Source: Bradyrhizobium sp. 139
GTDB lineage: Bacteria > Pseudomonadota > Alphaproteobacteria > Rhizobiales > Xanthobacteraceae
NCBI RefSeq assembly: GCF_023074175.1
Contig: NZ_JADPKS010000008.1
Span: forward strand, 310,001 to 374,000
DNA length: 64,000 nucleotides
Direction of reading: 5' to 3'
Shown: positions 49,033 through 58,403 of the stretch, in pieces
How the letters are laid out: the number at the start of each line of letters is the position of its first letter
Position numbering within the stretch: the stretch's first letter is position 1
Notes under the pieces: model-generated
The model's input: the letters and a program-made list of their open reading frames with translations, nothing else
What the model was told of the DNA's origin: nothing
Databases searched by the model: none
Translations under genes and position numbers: made by a program

Positions 49033-50148
49033 TCATCCGTCGACCCCGAGCGTCCTAAGGCCTTCGTTGAGCTGCCGCAGCCGCGCGGCATCGTTGGCGA
49101 CCGCTTGGCGGGCATCGCTCGATGTGCCAACCGCCTTGTCGCGATCGCCCATCACGAGATAGGCGCGCACCAGGCGCAGCCAACCCTCGACATCGTCGCC
49201 GTTCTGCTTGAGGCGCGTCGCCAGACGTTCGACCATGCCGCGAACCATCGCGTTGCGATCGCCCTCGTTCATGTCCTTGGAGGCTGCGAGGGTCTCGTCC
49301 GACAGCGCCGGCATCGTAGCGCCACCGCCGCCGACCCGCGCGAGCGAGGTCTGCACGAGAGGACGCCACGGCGCATCCGCCGGCGCTTTCGCCAGCAGCG
49401 CGCGCCAGATATCGGCGGCATCGTCTTTGCGGCCGTCCTGTTCGGCGGCGAGACCGAGGAAGTAGTTCGCTTTGGGATCGTCGGCATTCAGCCCGCGCGC
49501 GCGCTCGAATTCGCCCTTCGCTTCCGCGGTCACCACGCCGCCGGCAGCGGATGCGATCGCCTCGCCGAGATCGGACCTGCGCTCCGCGCTCTCGCCATTG
49601 TAGGTCAGCGAGTTGCGATAGGCGCGCGCCGCATCGTCGAAGCGGCCAAGCCGTTCCAGCACCGGCGCGAGCACGTTCCAGCCGCGTCCGTCGGTCGGAT
49701 TCTTTTCCAGATGTTGCTCGACTTGAACGACGAGGTTCTCGAGCGACTGCGCCATGCCGGACCCGGAGCCCCGCTCCCGCTCCGCCAGCGGAAAGTCGCG
49801 CAGCATGGGCGAGCCGAGCGGCATGTAGACGCCGATGGCAAGTAGCGGCAGGCCGGCGAGCGCCAGCACAGCAGCCGCGCGGCGCCATTTGACGCTCGAT
49901 TTCGGCTCTGATGCGGGCTCGCTCCCGGCCGCGGCAAGCAGCCTGCGGCTGATCTCGACACGTGCGGCCTCGGCTTCGGGCGCGGCGATCAGTCCAGCGG
50001 CAAGATCACGCTCGATCTCGGCCAGCTGGTCCTTGTAGACCGCGACCTCGCTGCCCTGATTTTGTGCGCGTCCGCTGCGGCCGAGCGGCAGAAGCACGGC
50101 GAAAATCGCCGCGACCGTCATCAGCGCGAACACGAACCATAGCATCAT
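49033..50148 (-). CDS. ccmI: cytochrome c maturation protein CcmI
   Basis: A 371-aa protein: helix 1 ([20 protein letters not shown]), a cytoplasmic loop with a leucine-zipper-like stretch, helix 2 near residues 92-110, then a periplasmic TPR-like region that presents apocytochromes to CcmFH. First of ccmIEFH. Two consecutive ATGs start it; 50148 fits better with GGAAG 8 nt upstream. Bradyrhizobial name cycH. Confidence 0.9.
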   Translation of the reverse strand: MMLWFVFALMTVAAIFAVLLPLGRSGRAQNQGSEVAVYKDQLAEIERDLAAGLIAAPEAEAARVEISRRLLAAAGSEPASEPKSSVKWRRAAAVLALAGLPLLAIGVYMPLGSPMLRDFPLAERERGSGSGMAQSLENLVVQVEQHLEKNPTDGRGWNVLAPVLERLGRFDDAARAYRNSLTYNGESAERRSDLGEAIASAAGGVVTAEAKGEFERARGLNADDPKANYFLGLAAEQDGRKDDAADIWRALLAKAPADAPWRPLVQTSLARVGGGGATMPALSDETLAASKDMNEGDRNAMVRGMVERLATRLKQNGDDVEGWLRLVRAYLVMGDRDKAVGTSSDARQAVANDAARLRQLNEGLRTLGVDG

Positions 50149-50279
50149 CAGGCAAGCTTCCGGCAGCGCGCGAACCGCGCCCATAGGTGGCTTTACACCA
50201 CGGCCGGACGATGCGGCAATTGACAATTGTCAATTCGGCGCGACCGCACACAGTCCCGAAACGGTGATAATCCAATGGC

Positions 50280-50549
50280 TTAGCCGATCTCGAAGTCCGC
50301 GCTTTGAGCGGCGTCCTCGCCGTGCCCGTTGAAGGCCCTCAGGAAGTATGTTCCCGGCTCGATTGCTTCAGGCAATCTGATGCGCAACGCTCCGACGGGA
50401 ACGGGCGATGCAACCCTGGTGGCGGTCTCAGCCAGTTGCCGACCGCTTGCCTTTTCGACCAGCACCACCTTCGCGCCGACCATCAGCCTTTGATATTTGG
50501 CAACAATGACGCGGTTTTCAACTTCGATGGAGCTGATAAGAGGTTTCAT
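50280..50549 (-). CDS. small hypothetical protein, 89 aa
   Basis: An 89-aa all-beta-looking protein with strands such as RVIVAKYQRLMVGAKVVLVEK and PGTYFLRAFNGHGEDAAQSADFEI, the latter like the end of a fibronectin/Ig-type beta-sandwich. No signal peptide from ATG 50549; the in-frame extension to 50621 lacks a ribosome-binding site. No family assigned. Confidence 0.6.
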   Translation of the reverse strand: MKPLISSIEVENRVIVAKYQRLMVGAKVVLVEKASGRQLAETATRVASPVPVGALRIRLPEAIEPGTYFLRAFNGHGEDAAQSADFEIG

Positions 50550-50648
50550 GCGCCCACAGATAGAAATTCCAAAAGCTTGCACGGCGACCGTAGGGCCCGC
50601 CACCGGCATCGTCAACCACAAATTGTGATCACAAAATATGCGCTTGGA

Positions 50649-52052
50649 TCAGCTGGCGCGCGATGATTTGCGCTCGCCCGTGGCAGCGTTCTCCGCGGCG
50701 CGGCTCATCAGCGACGCATAATCATCGCCGAACAGCACCTGGCAGAAGCGGATCGCGGCCTGCACCTGCTGCTGCCGATAGGTGCGAACCTTGTGATCGG
50801 CCGCGCGCAGGGACTGCACCAGCTGCTCGGTCGACCGTTCGACATATTGCTGGAGGTCGGAATAGGTGCGCAGCGTCACTTCGTTGATCGCAAGCTCGCT
50901 CGCGTAGTTGCGGCAGGTCGCGACAAAATCGATCAGCGCCACGGTCTCCTCAACCTCGGTGCTGTCGATGCGCGCCCCCGGCGGAATGTCCTTCTCGGCG
51001 CGCTGGCGCAGGATGCGGCGAACGCGGCCGGGAACGCTGTCGATCTCCGATTGCAGCGCATTGGAGATGTTGGCCCGGATCGAAGTCAGCTGCTTGCCCC
51101 AGGCGGAATCGTTGCGCAGATCGAGCTCGGTGCGAAGGCCGCGCACGCCGTCATGCAGCGTCTTGAGATTGTTAGCGACGTTCTCGAAATGGCCACGCTT
51201 GATGTCCATGCGCAGGATCGCGGCAACGCAGGACAAATCATGCAGGGCGATCGTGACGGCGACGCCGTAGGGCGTCGCCGCGACGCGGATCTCGTCGTCC
51301 GACGCGGCAATCTTGATGGCGAGGCGGATGATCTGCCACGGCGCGGTCATCCGCTGCGCGACGATCGACAGTGCGAAGGGCAACATCTGCGGCGTCTGCA
51401 GCACGGGGATGTTGAGCGCGGCCGTCACTGACGCGATCTGGGCATCGCCGAAGGCACGCAGGAAGCGCGGCAGCTTCTCGTTCAGCGTAGCAATGGCTTC
51501 CCTGACCTGAAGCACCGCCCCGACCGAGTAGAGGTCCTCGATCACGTTGGGCGGGCCGACGCGGGCGAGTGCGCGCGACTTGTCGCCGCCGCCGGGACCC
51601 GTCAGTACGAAGATGGCATCCGCGGCCACCGCCTGGAGCTTCTGCGCGAGGGCTTCGACCTGCCCTGCACTGTCTGAAGCCGGCAAGCGCGCCAGCGCCG
51701 CCTCGAATTCGTTCACCTTGTCCGGGGCGCCGTCGCGGCCGAGCCATTGCCAGATCGGATGCAGCGAGGAGCGGCGGATCTGGCCGACCCGGACCGGGGG
51801 GCCCGCCTCGACCAGGAATGGTTCCAGCACTTGGAACAGCAGTCGCGACAGATCGTCCGTGCGCGGCGGCGGAGCCTCGTCGACTTCGGTCTTGCGGACG
51901 ATCTTGCGCAACTGCTCGAGCACGAGGGTCGCCACCGCTGTTTCCTGGCCGCGCTCGAGCGCGCGCTCGAACTCCCGCATCAGCAGCGCCTGCGACTGCG
52001 GCGGGAGCTGCGCGAGATATTCCCTCAGCCGCTCGATCGATGTCTGGCTCAT
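50649..52052 (-). CDS. conserved-looking protein of unknown function, 467 aa
   Basis: A 467-aa soluble, mostly helical protein with no signal peptide or membrane helix. Visible stretches include ERLREYLAQLPPQSQALLMREFERALERG at the start, YGVAVTIALHDLSCVAAILRMDIKRG in the middle and a C-terminal KVRTYRQQQVQAAIRFCQVLFGDDYASLM. LTGPGGGDKS near 160 is not a full Walker A. The start ATG at 52052 lies 161 bp from feuQ. Function not recognised. Confidence 0.75.
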   Translation of the reverse strand: MSQTSIERLREYLAQLPPQSQALLMREFERALERGQETAVATLVLEQLRKIVRKTEVDEAPPPRTDDLSRLLFQVLEPFLVEAGPPVRVGQIRRSSLHPIWQWLGRDGAPDKVNEFEAALARLPASDSAGQVEALAQKLQAVAADAIFVLTGPGGGDKSRALARVGPPNVIEDLYSVGAVLQVREAIATLNEKLPRFLRAFGDAQIASVTAALNIPVLQTPQMLPFALSIVAQRMTAPWQIIRLAIKIAASDDEIRVAATPYGVAVTIALHDLSCVAAILRMDIKRGHFENVANNLKTLHDGVRGLRTELDLRNDSAWGKQLTSIRANISNALQSEIDSVPGRVRRILRQRAEKDIPPGARIDSTEVEETVALIDFVATCRNYASELAINEVTLRTYSDLQQYVERSTEQLVQSLRAADHKVRTYRQQQVQAAIRFCQVLFGDDYASLMSRAAENAATGERKSSRAS

Positions 52053-52213
52053 GCGCCCGGGCAATACACGGTAAAATGGCGGACGTGGGATGCGTCCTGC
52101 GCGATCATAGATGGGCCCACTTAAGAAGCCGTTTAGGAAGTCGCTCCGAAATGCCTCCGGTTTCGTCCGGATCGTGGCCGGGCCAAACCAAATAATCATG
52201 CCGGAACAAAGGA

Positions 52214-53590
52214 TTATATTCCGGGAAGGACCAGCGCGGCGCGCAGGCCGCCGGTCGGGGCACCGCCGAGCGAGAGGCTGCCGCCATAGAGCGCGGCGAG
52301 GTCGGTGACGATCGACAGGCCAAGCCCCGAGCCGGGCTTGGACTCGTCGAGCCGCTGGCCGCGCCGCGAGACCTGGGTGCGCTCGGCCTCCGACAGGCCG
52401 CGGCCGTCGTCATCGACGATGATCCGCAGGCGTGGGCCGGCGCCCGCCTGGTGCGGCGCTTCCACGAGAACCTCGATCAAGACCTGCGAGGCCGCCCATT
52501 TGCAGGCATTGTCGACGAGATTGCCGACCATCTCCTCCAGATCCTGCCGCTCGCCGCGAAATTTTGCCGACGGATCGGCCTTGGCCTCGACCACGATGTT
52601 GCGATCGCGATGGATCTTCTCCATGGTCCGCCGGAGCGCCTCGATGACGGGCGCGACCTCCGTCACGGTCGCGACCACGGAGACGCGTGCCGCGATGCGC
52701 GCGCGCTCCAGATGATGGGCGACCTGGTCGCGCATCACGTCCGCCTGCTCCATCACCTTGGCTGCGAACGGATCGGCGACGTGGGCGCCGGCCTCATTCA
52801 AGATGACCGAGAGCGGCGTCTTGATCGCATGGGCGAGATTGCCGACATGGGTGCGCGCGCGCTCGACGATCTCGCGATTGGCATCGATCAGCGCGTTGGT
52901 CTCGCGTGCCAATGGCGCGATCTCGACCGGGAATTCACCCTCGAGCCGCTCCGCCCGCCCGGAGCGGATGTCGGCGATGGATTCCGAGATGCGCTTGAGC
53001 GGCGCAAGACCGAAGCGGACCTGGAACACCGTGGTCAGCAGCAGCACGATGCCGAGCGCGGTGAAGGTGCCGCCGAGATAGTAGTCGAAGCTCCGCGTCT
53101 CGTCGAATATCTCGCTGTCGTCGCCGGCGACACTGACCAGAAATTTGCCGTCCGCGCCAAGATCGACCGGCCGCTCCACCATGCGGAGATTCTGTCCCTC
53201 GGGACCGTCGACATAGGCGAGGCGAATGCCGGCAGCGGTGAGCTCGGTGCCCTGCTCTTCCAGCTTCGGCAGCTTCTTGTCCCAGAGCGAGCGCGACGAG
53301 CGCAGCTCCGGCTTTTCGGTATCGGTCCGCGTGATCTGCCAGTACCAGCCTGACAGCGGCAGCTCGAACAGGGGCTCGCCGAGCGACTGGAACTGGCGGT
53401 CCGGCGGCTCGTCGGGGGTGGCGACCTCGGCAATGAGGGTGCGCAGATACAGATTGAGCCGGCGGTCGAAGGCGCGCTCGGTGGCGCTCTTGTAGACCGA
53501 CGACAGCACCACACCGGTGATGGCCAGGATCACCACGAGCCACGCCGTCGCCGACAGGAACAGGCGGTTGGCAAGTGAGCTAGCGGGCAT
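52214..53590 (-). CDS. feuQ: sensor histidine kinase, FeuQ-like
   Basis: A 458-aa kinase with helices at about 8-30 and 173-192 around a 140-residue periplasmic domain. HisKA has NLAHAIKTPLSVILNEAGAH near residue 265; HATPase has GNLVDNACKWA, VDDDGRGL and GSGLGLSIVTDL. This HisKA form (H-A-I-K-T-P-L) is of the PhoQ/FeuQ group. It follows feuP after 92 bp. In Sinorhizobium, FeuPQ controls cyclic-glucan export and symbiosis. Confidence 0.8.
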   Translation of the reverse strand: MPASSLANRLFLSATAWLVVILAITGVVLSSVYKSATERAFDRRLNLYLRTLIAEVATPDEPPDRQFQSLGEPLFELPLSGWYWQITRTDTEKPELRSSRSLWDKKLPKLEEQGTELTAAGIRLAYVDGPEGQNLRMVERPVDLGADGKFLVSVAGDDSEIFDETRSFDYYLGGTFTALGIVLLLTTVFQVRFGLAPLKRISESIADIRSGRAERLEGEFPVEIAPLARETNALIDANREIVERARTHVGNLAHAIKTPLSVILNEAGAHVADPFAAKVMEQADVMRDQVAHHLERARIAARVSVVATVTEVAPVIEALRRTMEKIHRDRNIVVEAKADPSAKFRGERQDLEEMVGNLVDNACKWAASQVLIEVLVEAPHQAGAGPRLRIIVDDDGRGLSEAERTQVSRRGQRLDESKPGSGLGLSIVTDLAALYGGSLSLGGAPTGGLRAALVLPGI

Positions 53591-53682
53591 CGGAAGGGTC
53601 CCGGCAGGCGCAGGATGGCAGGGCGTCGGACGTCATGACCGGACCAAGGCCTCTGTTCGGCCCCCCGTCAAGTCCGGACGCC

Positions 53683-54357
53683 TCAAGCGCCGGGAGCTGG
53701 CGGCGGGGTCAGGAGATAGCCGAGGCCGCGAACGGTCTGGATAATGTCGACGTCAAGCTTCTTGCGGATGCGGCCGACGAAGACCTCGATGGTGTTGGAG
53801 TCGCGGTCGAAGTCCTGGTCGTAGAGGTGTTCGACCAGCTCGGTGCGGGACACGACGCGCCCCGAATGGTGCATCAGGTAGGCCAGAAGCCGATATTCGT
53901 GCGAGGTCATCTTCACGGGATTGCCGGAGACGCTGACCCGTCCGGTCCTGGTGTCGAGCGTGACGGGGCCGCAGCTCAATTCGCTCTGGGCATGGCCGGT
54001 CGAGCGGCGCAGCAGCGCGCGGATGCGTGCCAGCACCTCCTCCAGATGGAACGGCTTTGGGACGTAATCGTCGGCGCCGGCATCGAACCCCTGGACCTTG
54101 TCGCTCCAGCGGTCGCGCGCGGTGAGGATCAGAACCGGCATGGTGCGGCCGTTGCGGCGCCAGGCTTCCAGCACCGAGATGCCGTCCTTCTTCGGCAGGC
54201 CGATGTCGAGCACAACGGCATCGTAGGGCTCATTATCGCCGAGATAATGCCCCTCCTCGCCGTCGAAGGCGCGATCGACGACGTACCCGGCGTCGGTCAG
54301 CGCCTTGGTGAGCTGGCGATTGAGATCGGGGTCGTCCTCAACAACGAGCAGGCGCAC
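53683..54357 (-). CDS. feuP: response regulator, FeuP-like
   Basis: A 224-aa OmpR-type regulator. The receiver has VVEDDPDLNRQLTKALTDAGY, phospho-Asp in AVVLDIGLPKKDG and ADDYVPKPFHLEEVLAR; the winged helix has TSHEYRLLAYLMHHSGRVVSRTELVEHLYDQDFDRDSNTIEVFVGR. The sequence agrees strongly with rhizobial FeuP. Start is GTG with GGAG upstream. No obvious feuN-like ORF overlaps its 5' end. Confidence 0.85.
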   Translation of the reverse strand: MRLLVVEDDPDLNRQLTKALTDAGYVVDRAFDGEEGHYLGDNEPYDAVVLDIGLPKKDGISVLEAWRRNGRTMPVLILTARDRWSDKVQGFDAGADDYVPKPFHLEEVLARIRALLRRSTGHAQSELSCGPVTLDTRTGRVSVSGNPVKMTSHEYRLLAYLMHHSGRVVSRTELVEHLYDQDFDRDSNTIEVFVGRIRKKLDVDIIQTVRGLGYLLTPPPAPGA

Positions 54358-54589
54358 GCTTCTCTCCAGAAATAAGACTGCACGATCGATCGCCAGAGAT
54401 GAGCAATTCCGGCGTGAACTGAATATGAACGCGGGGAACCGGCCGCGTTACTTTTTGGTCATGTAGAGTTTCTCAGGCGCCGACGCGACTGCGCCCGCCA
54501 GGACACCGGACGAGCCGGCGGCGTGGCGGGCGCAATGTGCCGCGTTACGAGGCGAGTCGGAAGGCCCGAACCGTCCCGTCGATCGGCCG

Positions 54590-54745
54590 TCAGGTCCGGA
54601 AGAACACGAACCAGATGACGGCGAGGATCAGGATCGCGAGCCCGGTCGAGATGGCGAGGAGGGCGGCCACTGACGGCCCCGGCTCACCCTGACGCGCTTC
54701 TGTTGGGGTTTCGACGATCTGATCGCGCTCTCGGGTGGCTGCCAT
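54590..54745 (-). CDS. small single-span membrane protein, 51 aa
   Basis: A 51-aa protein: a polar N-terminus (ATRERDQIVETPTEARQGEPGP) and a C-terminal helix (VAALLAISTGLAILILAVIWFVFF) ending in basic/aromatic residues. A tail-anchored layout. ATG at 54745 has GAGGG 5-6 nt upstream; an ATG 12 nt earlier is also possible. Function unknown. Confidence 0.6.
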   Translation of the reverse strand: MAATRERDQIVETPTEARQGEPGPSVAALLAISTGLAILILAVIWFVFFRT

Positions 54746-54979
54746 GGATGCCCTCATCTCTGCGTGTCGGCCGCGATGGTCGCGACCCCTCGCGGCCCGA
54801 TGTCCAGAGCCAACGCGTGATTGGATATGATGTTCCGGCTTTTGCCACTGGATCAGGCTGCAACCGCGCTTCGAGCGGCCGGTTAACGCAGTTGCAAGAT
54901 TCCGCAATCCGCCTTGCTATGATTCGTTGTTCCCCGATGGTATCCTCGTCCTCTGTCCCCGTTGCGTTTGGAGTAGCCC

Positions 54980-55975
54980 ATGGCCCCCCGCGCCAATTGG
55001 AAGGGTTTTCTGCGTCTGTCGCTCGTGACCTGCCCGGTCGCGCTGTATCCGGCCACTTCGGATACAGAGAAAGTCTCGTTCAACCAGATCAACCGCAAGA
55101 CCGGTCATAGGATCAAATATCTCAAGGTCGACGCCGAGACCGGTGACGAGGTGACATCCGAGGATATCGTCAAGGGCTACAAGGTCGACACCGACACCTA
55201 TATCGAGGTCACCAAGGACGAGCTCGACGACATCGCGCTCGACTCCACGCACACCATCGAGATCGACGAGTTCGTGCCGAAGGCCGACATCGACAACCGC
55301 TACCTGATCCGCCCCTATTATCTGGTGCCTGATGGCAAGGTCGGCCACGACGCCTATGCGGTGATCCGCGAGACCATCCGTAGCATGGACAAGGTCGCGA
55401 TCGGCCGCGTCGTGCTGACCAACCGCGAGCACATCATCGCACTGGAGCCGCTCGAGAGCGGCCTGATGGGCACGCTGCTGCGCTACCCCTACGAGGTCCG
55501 CAGCGAGCAAGAGTACTTCGACGACATCCAGGACGTGAAGCTGACCAAGGACATGCTCGACCTTGCCAAGCACATCGTCGAGAAAAAGTCCGGCGCGTTC
55601 GAGCCCGAGCTGTTCGAGGACCATTACGAGACGGCGCTGATCGACCTCATCAACAAGAAGCGCAGCGGCGCGCCGATCACCGCGAAGGCCGCGCCGAAGA
55701 CCGGCGGCAATGTCATCAACCTGATGGACGCGCTGAAGAAGAGCATCGCCAGCGAAAAGGACGCAGGCCCTGCGGCCAAGGTCGCCAAGGAGGCCGTCAA
55801 GGAGACCGTCAAGGGCAAGAAGCCGAAGAAGCGCATCGAGGGCCAGCGCGAGATGCTGTTGCCGATCGCCGGCAAGGGCAAGGACGCCGCCGCGAAGCAA
55901 GCTCCCAAGGAAGCTTCGAAGAAGGCCGCCGACAAGCCCGTGCGCGCACCGGCCCGGGCGAAGAAGGCCGGGTAG
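54980..55975 (+). CDS. ku: Ku-family DNA end-binding protein
   Basis: A 331-aa bacterial Ku that rings DNA ends in non-homologous end joining and recruits LigD. The Ku core covers about residues 5-235 (WKGFLRLSLVTCPVALYPATS.., LIRPYYLVPDGKVG, YDEEVR-like). The extension after 250 is Lys/Ala-rich with a minimal LigD-contact-like segment and basic tail. No ligD lies in the window. Normal for rhizobia, which have several ku copies. Confidence 0.95.
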   Translation: MAPRANWKGFLRLSLVTCPVALYPATSDTEKVSFNQINRKTGHRIKYLKVDAETGDEVTSEDIVKGYKVDTDTYIEVTKDELDDIALDSTHTIEIDEFVPKADIDNRYLIRPYYLVPDGKVGHDAYAVIRETIRSMDKVAIGRVVLTNREHIIALEPLESGLMGTLLRYPYEVRSEQEYFDDIQDVKLTKDMLDLAKHIVEKKSGAFEPELFEDHYETALIDLINKKRSGAPITAKAAPKTGGNVINLMDALKKSIASEKDAGPAAKVAKEAVKETVKGKKPKKRIEGQREMLLPIAGKGKDAAAKQAPKEASKKAADKPVRAPARAKKAG

Positions 55976-56033
55976 ACACAGCGCACCTGCAATCGCGACG
56001 TGATGTCTCCCCTCGCCGATCGGCCGGCCTGAC

Positions 56034-56270
56034 ATGCCCTGGTCGACGGCGTTCGACGATCCGGTTCGCGTGGGCCACAAACGCAAGCTGCTCACGCTTC
56101 AAGAGGCAGCCGACTACGTCATGCGGCTGCCCGAGGACGCGCAGCACCAGGCGCACTGGCAGACGGCGATCGAGACCCTGATCAATGCAGCAGAGACCGG
56201 CGGCGGCTGGGTGATGTTCGCCCGCATCGCGATGCTGCGGGCGCTGAATGCGGACAGCCGGCGCGAATGA
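56034..56270 (+). CDS. small hypothetical protein, 78 aa
   Basis: A 78-aa soluble protein: KRKLLTLQEAADYVMRLPEDAQHQAHWQTAIETLINAAETGG, then a hydrophobic WVMFARIAMLRALN. The pattern L-x-T-L-x-E-A-A-x-Y-V is like the start of a MerR/excisionase-type helix, but no full HTH is seen. It lies 58 bp after ku on the same strand, possibly in one transcript. Confidence 0.7.
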   Translation: MPWSTAFDDPVRVGHKRKLLTLQEAADYVMRLPEDAQHQAHWQTAIETLINAAETGGGWVMFARIAMLRALNADSRRE

Positions 56271-56453
56271 GCGCCGTGGTCGGCGCCCCGGTTAGCATCC
56301 TTGCCGACCTTGACGAACAGGCTCAACAAACCGTTAAGCGGCGCTCTCGTTCCGGTACGACAGGGTATTCCTACGGGAGACAAAATTAACCGTTGATTCC
56401 CCCTGCGCGCAGCATGGTCACGATTCCGATCGAGCCAAGGGTTCGCGTGCTCC

Positions 56454-56627
56454 GTGCAGCAGGACGTCAGAAAGAACTACATCAGCGTCGTGAACGACGG
56501 CCCCGAGATCGAACAGGCCGCGGGCGCGCCGATGCAGCCGGGCACGGTGAAGGATCTGGTCAATCGCCTCACAGCTGTGCTGAAACGCCGTCTCCCCGGC
56601 ACGCAGAGCTCCACGATCGCGCCATGA
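56454..56627 (+). CDS. possible small protein, 57 aa (GTG start)
   Basis: A GTG-started frame not bounded by a strong ribosome-binding site, reading VQQDVRKNYISVVNDGPEI.. to ..LTAVLKRRLPGTQ. Composition is protein-like, with amphipathic helices and no stop for 77 codons. It could be a start-shifted or decayed gene. Confidence 0.35.
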   Translation: MQQDVRKNYISVVNDGPEIEQAAGAPMQPGTVKDLVNRLTAVLKRRLPGTQSSTIAP

Positions 56628-56839
56628 CAGGCGCGGCTCGCGCGTTGAAGAGTTTTGATTGAATCCATTTGGATGGATCGACGGAACCTTAATTTAATGG
56701 ATGCCATCGTATGTGACGGAGGCGCGCTCGCCCCGGCTTAAGCTTTTGGCGCGCAGAATAATCTATTCGATCTATTTACGAGTCCGAAAACGACGCGGCC
56801 ATATGGCCATATATTGGGTCGGATGAAGAGGAGTTGGCA

Positions 56840-57004
56840 ATGAGTTTGCTTAGGTCTTTCCTTGCCGATGAGACTGGCGCCACCGCCATCGAATACGGCC
56901 TGATCGCCGCCGGCATTGCGCTGGCCATCGTGACCGTCGTGAACAACACGGGCAGCCAGCTCCTCAACAACAAGTTCAACTCGATCAGTTCGTCGATGAA
57001 GTAA
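56840..57004 (+). CDS. Flp/Fap-type pilin subunit
   Basis: A 54-aa type IVb pilin. The prepilin motif ATAIEYGLIAAGIALAIV (about residues 14-31) includes the Flp E-Y pair, and the peptidase should cut just before it. Cytoplasmic leader is short and basic. ATG at 56840 has GAGGAG upstream. No tad/cpa assembly genes are near, so it must use machinery encoded elsewhere. Confidence 0.9.
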   Translation: MSLLRSFLADETGATAIEYGLIAAGIALAIVTVVNNTGSQLLNNKFNSISSSMK

Positions 57005-57192
57005 CGGCCGCCCCGGCCTGGGGCGACGTCCTCGCACGCGCGCTGGCGCATCGCGTCGTCTCGCATTTCAAACAGCCCACATCTTCGCGTTCTCGCGGCG
57101 GTTCTCGCCCGAACTTTGCTTTCTGCTTTCGCTGTCTCGCGCCGCCGAAGCCGTCGTGTCCACCGCACCCTGCCCGTCGGGTAACGCAAGAT

Positions 57193-57280
57193 CGTAGCCC
57201 GGATGGAGCGCAGCGAAATCCGGGAGCGGCGCAGCGGATGCAAAATGCCCCGGATTGCGCTTCGCTCCATCCGGGCTACG
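57193..57280. repeat. palindromic repeat, CGTAGCCCGGATGGAGCG type
   Basis: CGTAGCCCGGATGGAGCG and its complement (ending 57280) enclose a 52-nt centre with an inner ATCCGGG..CCCGGAT pair. A widespread type in Bradyrhizobium. The rest of the 457-bp gap (57005-57461) shows no gene. Confidence 0.8.
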
Positions 57281-57467
57281 ACGCCTCGGAGCGGTTTGAT
57301 GGGTTTCGCCTTGCCCTCCCTATCCTGCGAACTGCAGCTATCCAGCTTAATTCGCCCCCATTTCCGTCAACTTTGATCGCCATATCAGTCCTGATATTTT
57401 TTTAACACAGCGTGGCTCGAAGAGTCGTGCTGTCAATCGTTAATCCAAAGCTGTTTGAAGGATGTAT

Positions 57468-57878
57468 ATGAGAAGCGCGACGCTCCTGGCTCTCGGCTTC
57501 GTGTTTGTTGGCGTCTGGTCGCAGGACTGCGCGAGAGCGCAGACTTCAGTGACGCCGCCGGTTTCGCTTGCTCCGCCCAAAGCATCGCCACAAGCGGGCG
57601 CCAGAAATTCCCCGGCATCAGTCAACAGAGCGCCGTCGACACCGGCGACCAGCGGACTTCCATCGTTGCCGAATCCCGCCGCCGACTACGATGGCTTTAG
57701 CGTCGGCACCGTCGAAGGCAATGACACGCCAGATCAGGCGACGCCACCCGTGAGGTCACGCGCAGCAAAGGGCTCCCAGTTCAATCTGGATACGAATGGC
57801 ACTACGGCGCAGCAATCGATCGATAAAGAAGATGAGGCGTTGAAACGTAAGCTGACGATTTGCAAAAGCTGCAAGTAG
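57468..57878 (+). CDS. exported hypothetical protein with C-terminal CxxC
   Basis: A 136-aa precursor with a signal peptide to ARA (about residue 24). The mature part is low in structure-forming residues, rich in Pro, Ser and Ala, then charged (DKEDEALKRKL) and ends ICKSCK, a CxxC at the very C-terminus. ATG at 57468 has GAAGG 6 nt upstream; an ATG 6 nt before is equally in frame. Function unknown. Confidence 0.65.
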   Translation: MRSATLLALGFVFVGVWSQDCARAQTSVTPPVSLAPPKASPQAGARNSPASVNRAPSTPATSGLPSLPNPAADYDGFSVGTVEGNDTPDQATPPVRSRAAKGSQFNLDTNGTTAQQSIDKEDEALKRKLTICKSCK

Positions 57879-58050
57879 GAAGCCACGGCACCGAAGCGCT
57901 GATCCGCTCGCGAACCCGTGAAGGGACTTCGTCAACCGCGCGGAACGAAACATTCGACCTTCGGATTGAAGCCGTTTTCCAGCGACCACGAAGTCACGGC
58001 AAAACATCGCCGAACTATGTTGCCAGCTACTCCGATTGGGAGAGGCAACA

Positions 58051-58143
58051 ATGCGGTCACGTCAGGTTTTCGTCGCTCCAGTAATCATCCTTTGTTGCTC
58101 GCTGCTGAGCATCGCCACTCTGGTGATGGTCGGGGCGTGGTAA
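58051..58143 (+). CDS. tiny single-span membrane protein, 30 aa
   Basis: ATG preceded by GGGAGAGG (5 nt spacing), one of the better ribosome-binding sites of the region, opens a 30-codon frame. The product has a basic start (RSRQ), then a single hydrophobic helix. Followed 16 bp later by a second tiny ORF. May be real but lies in a region without other evidence. Confidence 0.45.
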   Translation: MRSRQVFVAPVIILCCSLLSIATLVMVGAW

Positions 58144-58159
58144 GTCAGGACAAACGTCC

Positions 58160-58258
58160 ATGCGCGAAGAATTCACATCGCTCGCCTTCCTGGCCGTAAC
58201 GGTGGCCGGCGTCGCGTTACTAGGGTCAGGTCTGCTCGCACTGGTTTTGGTGGGATAG
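58160..58258 (+). CDS. tiny single-span membrane protein, 32 aa
   Basis: ATG with AGGACA upstream opens a 32-codon frame ending in TAG. N-terminus REEFTSLAF, then a continuous hydrophobic stretch AVTVAGVALLGSGLLALVLVG. With the 30-aa ORF it would form a pair of small membrane proteins before the TPP gene at 58404. Confidence 0.4.
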   Translation: MREEFTSLAFLAVTVAGVALLGSGLLALVLVG

Positions 58259-58403
58259 GCCGCAGGCCTCCTGCCGTCCGGGTGCACGCTCGCGCTGCAT
58301 AGCTGCCCCCTGCGCACGAAGCCACGCTTTACCCCCTCCAAAATTCCTGATCCTCTCTCCCCCAACCAGCCGGACCAACCGGCCTGCCAGGGAGAGAGAC
58401 GCC

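Noticed and set aside
54358..54589. Search for a feuN-like ORF upstream of feuP
   Set aside because: FeuN is known to overlap the start of feuP in Sinorhizobium, but no frame with a start, signal peptide and stop across the feuP start was seen; an unstarted frame ending KLYMTKK is not convincing.
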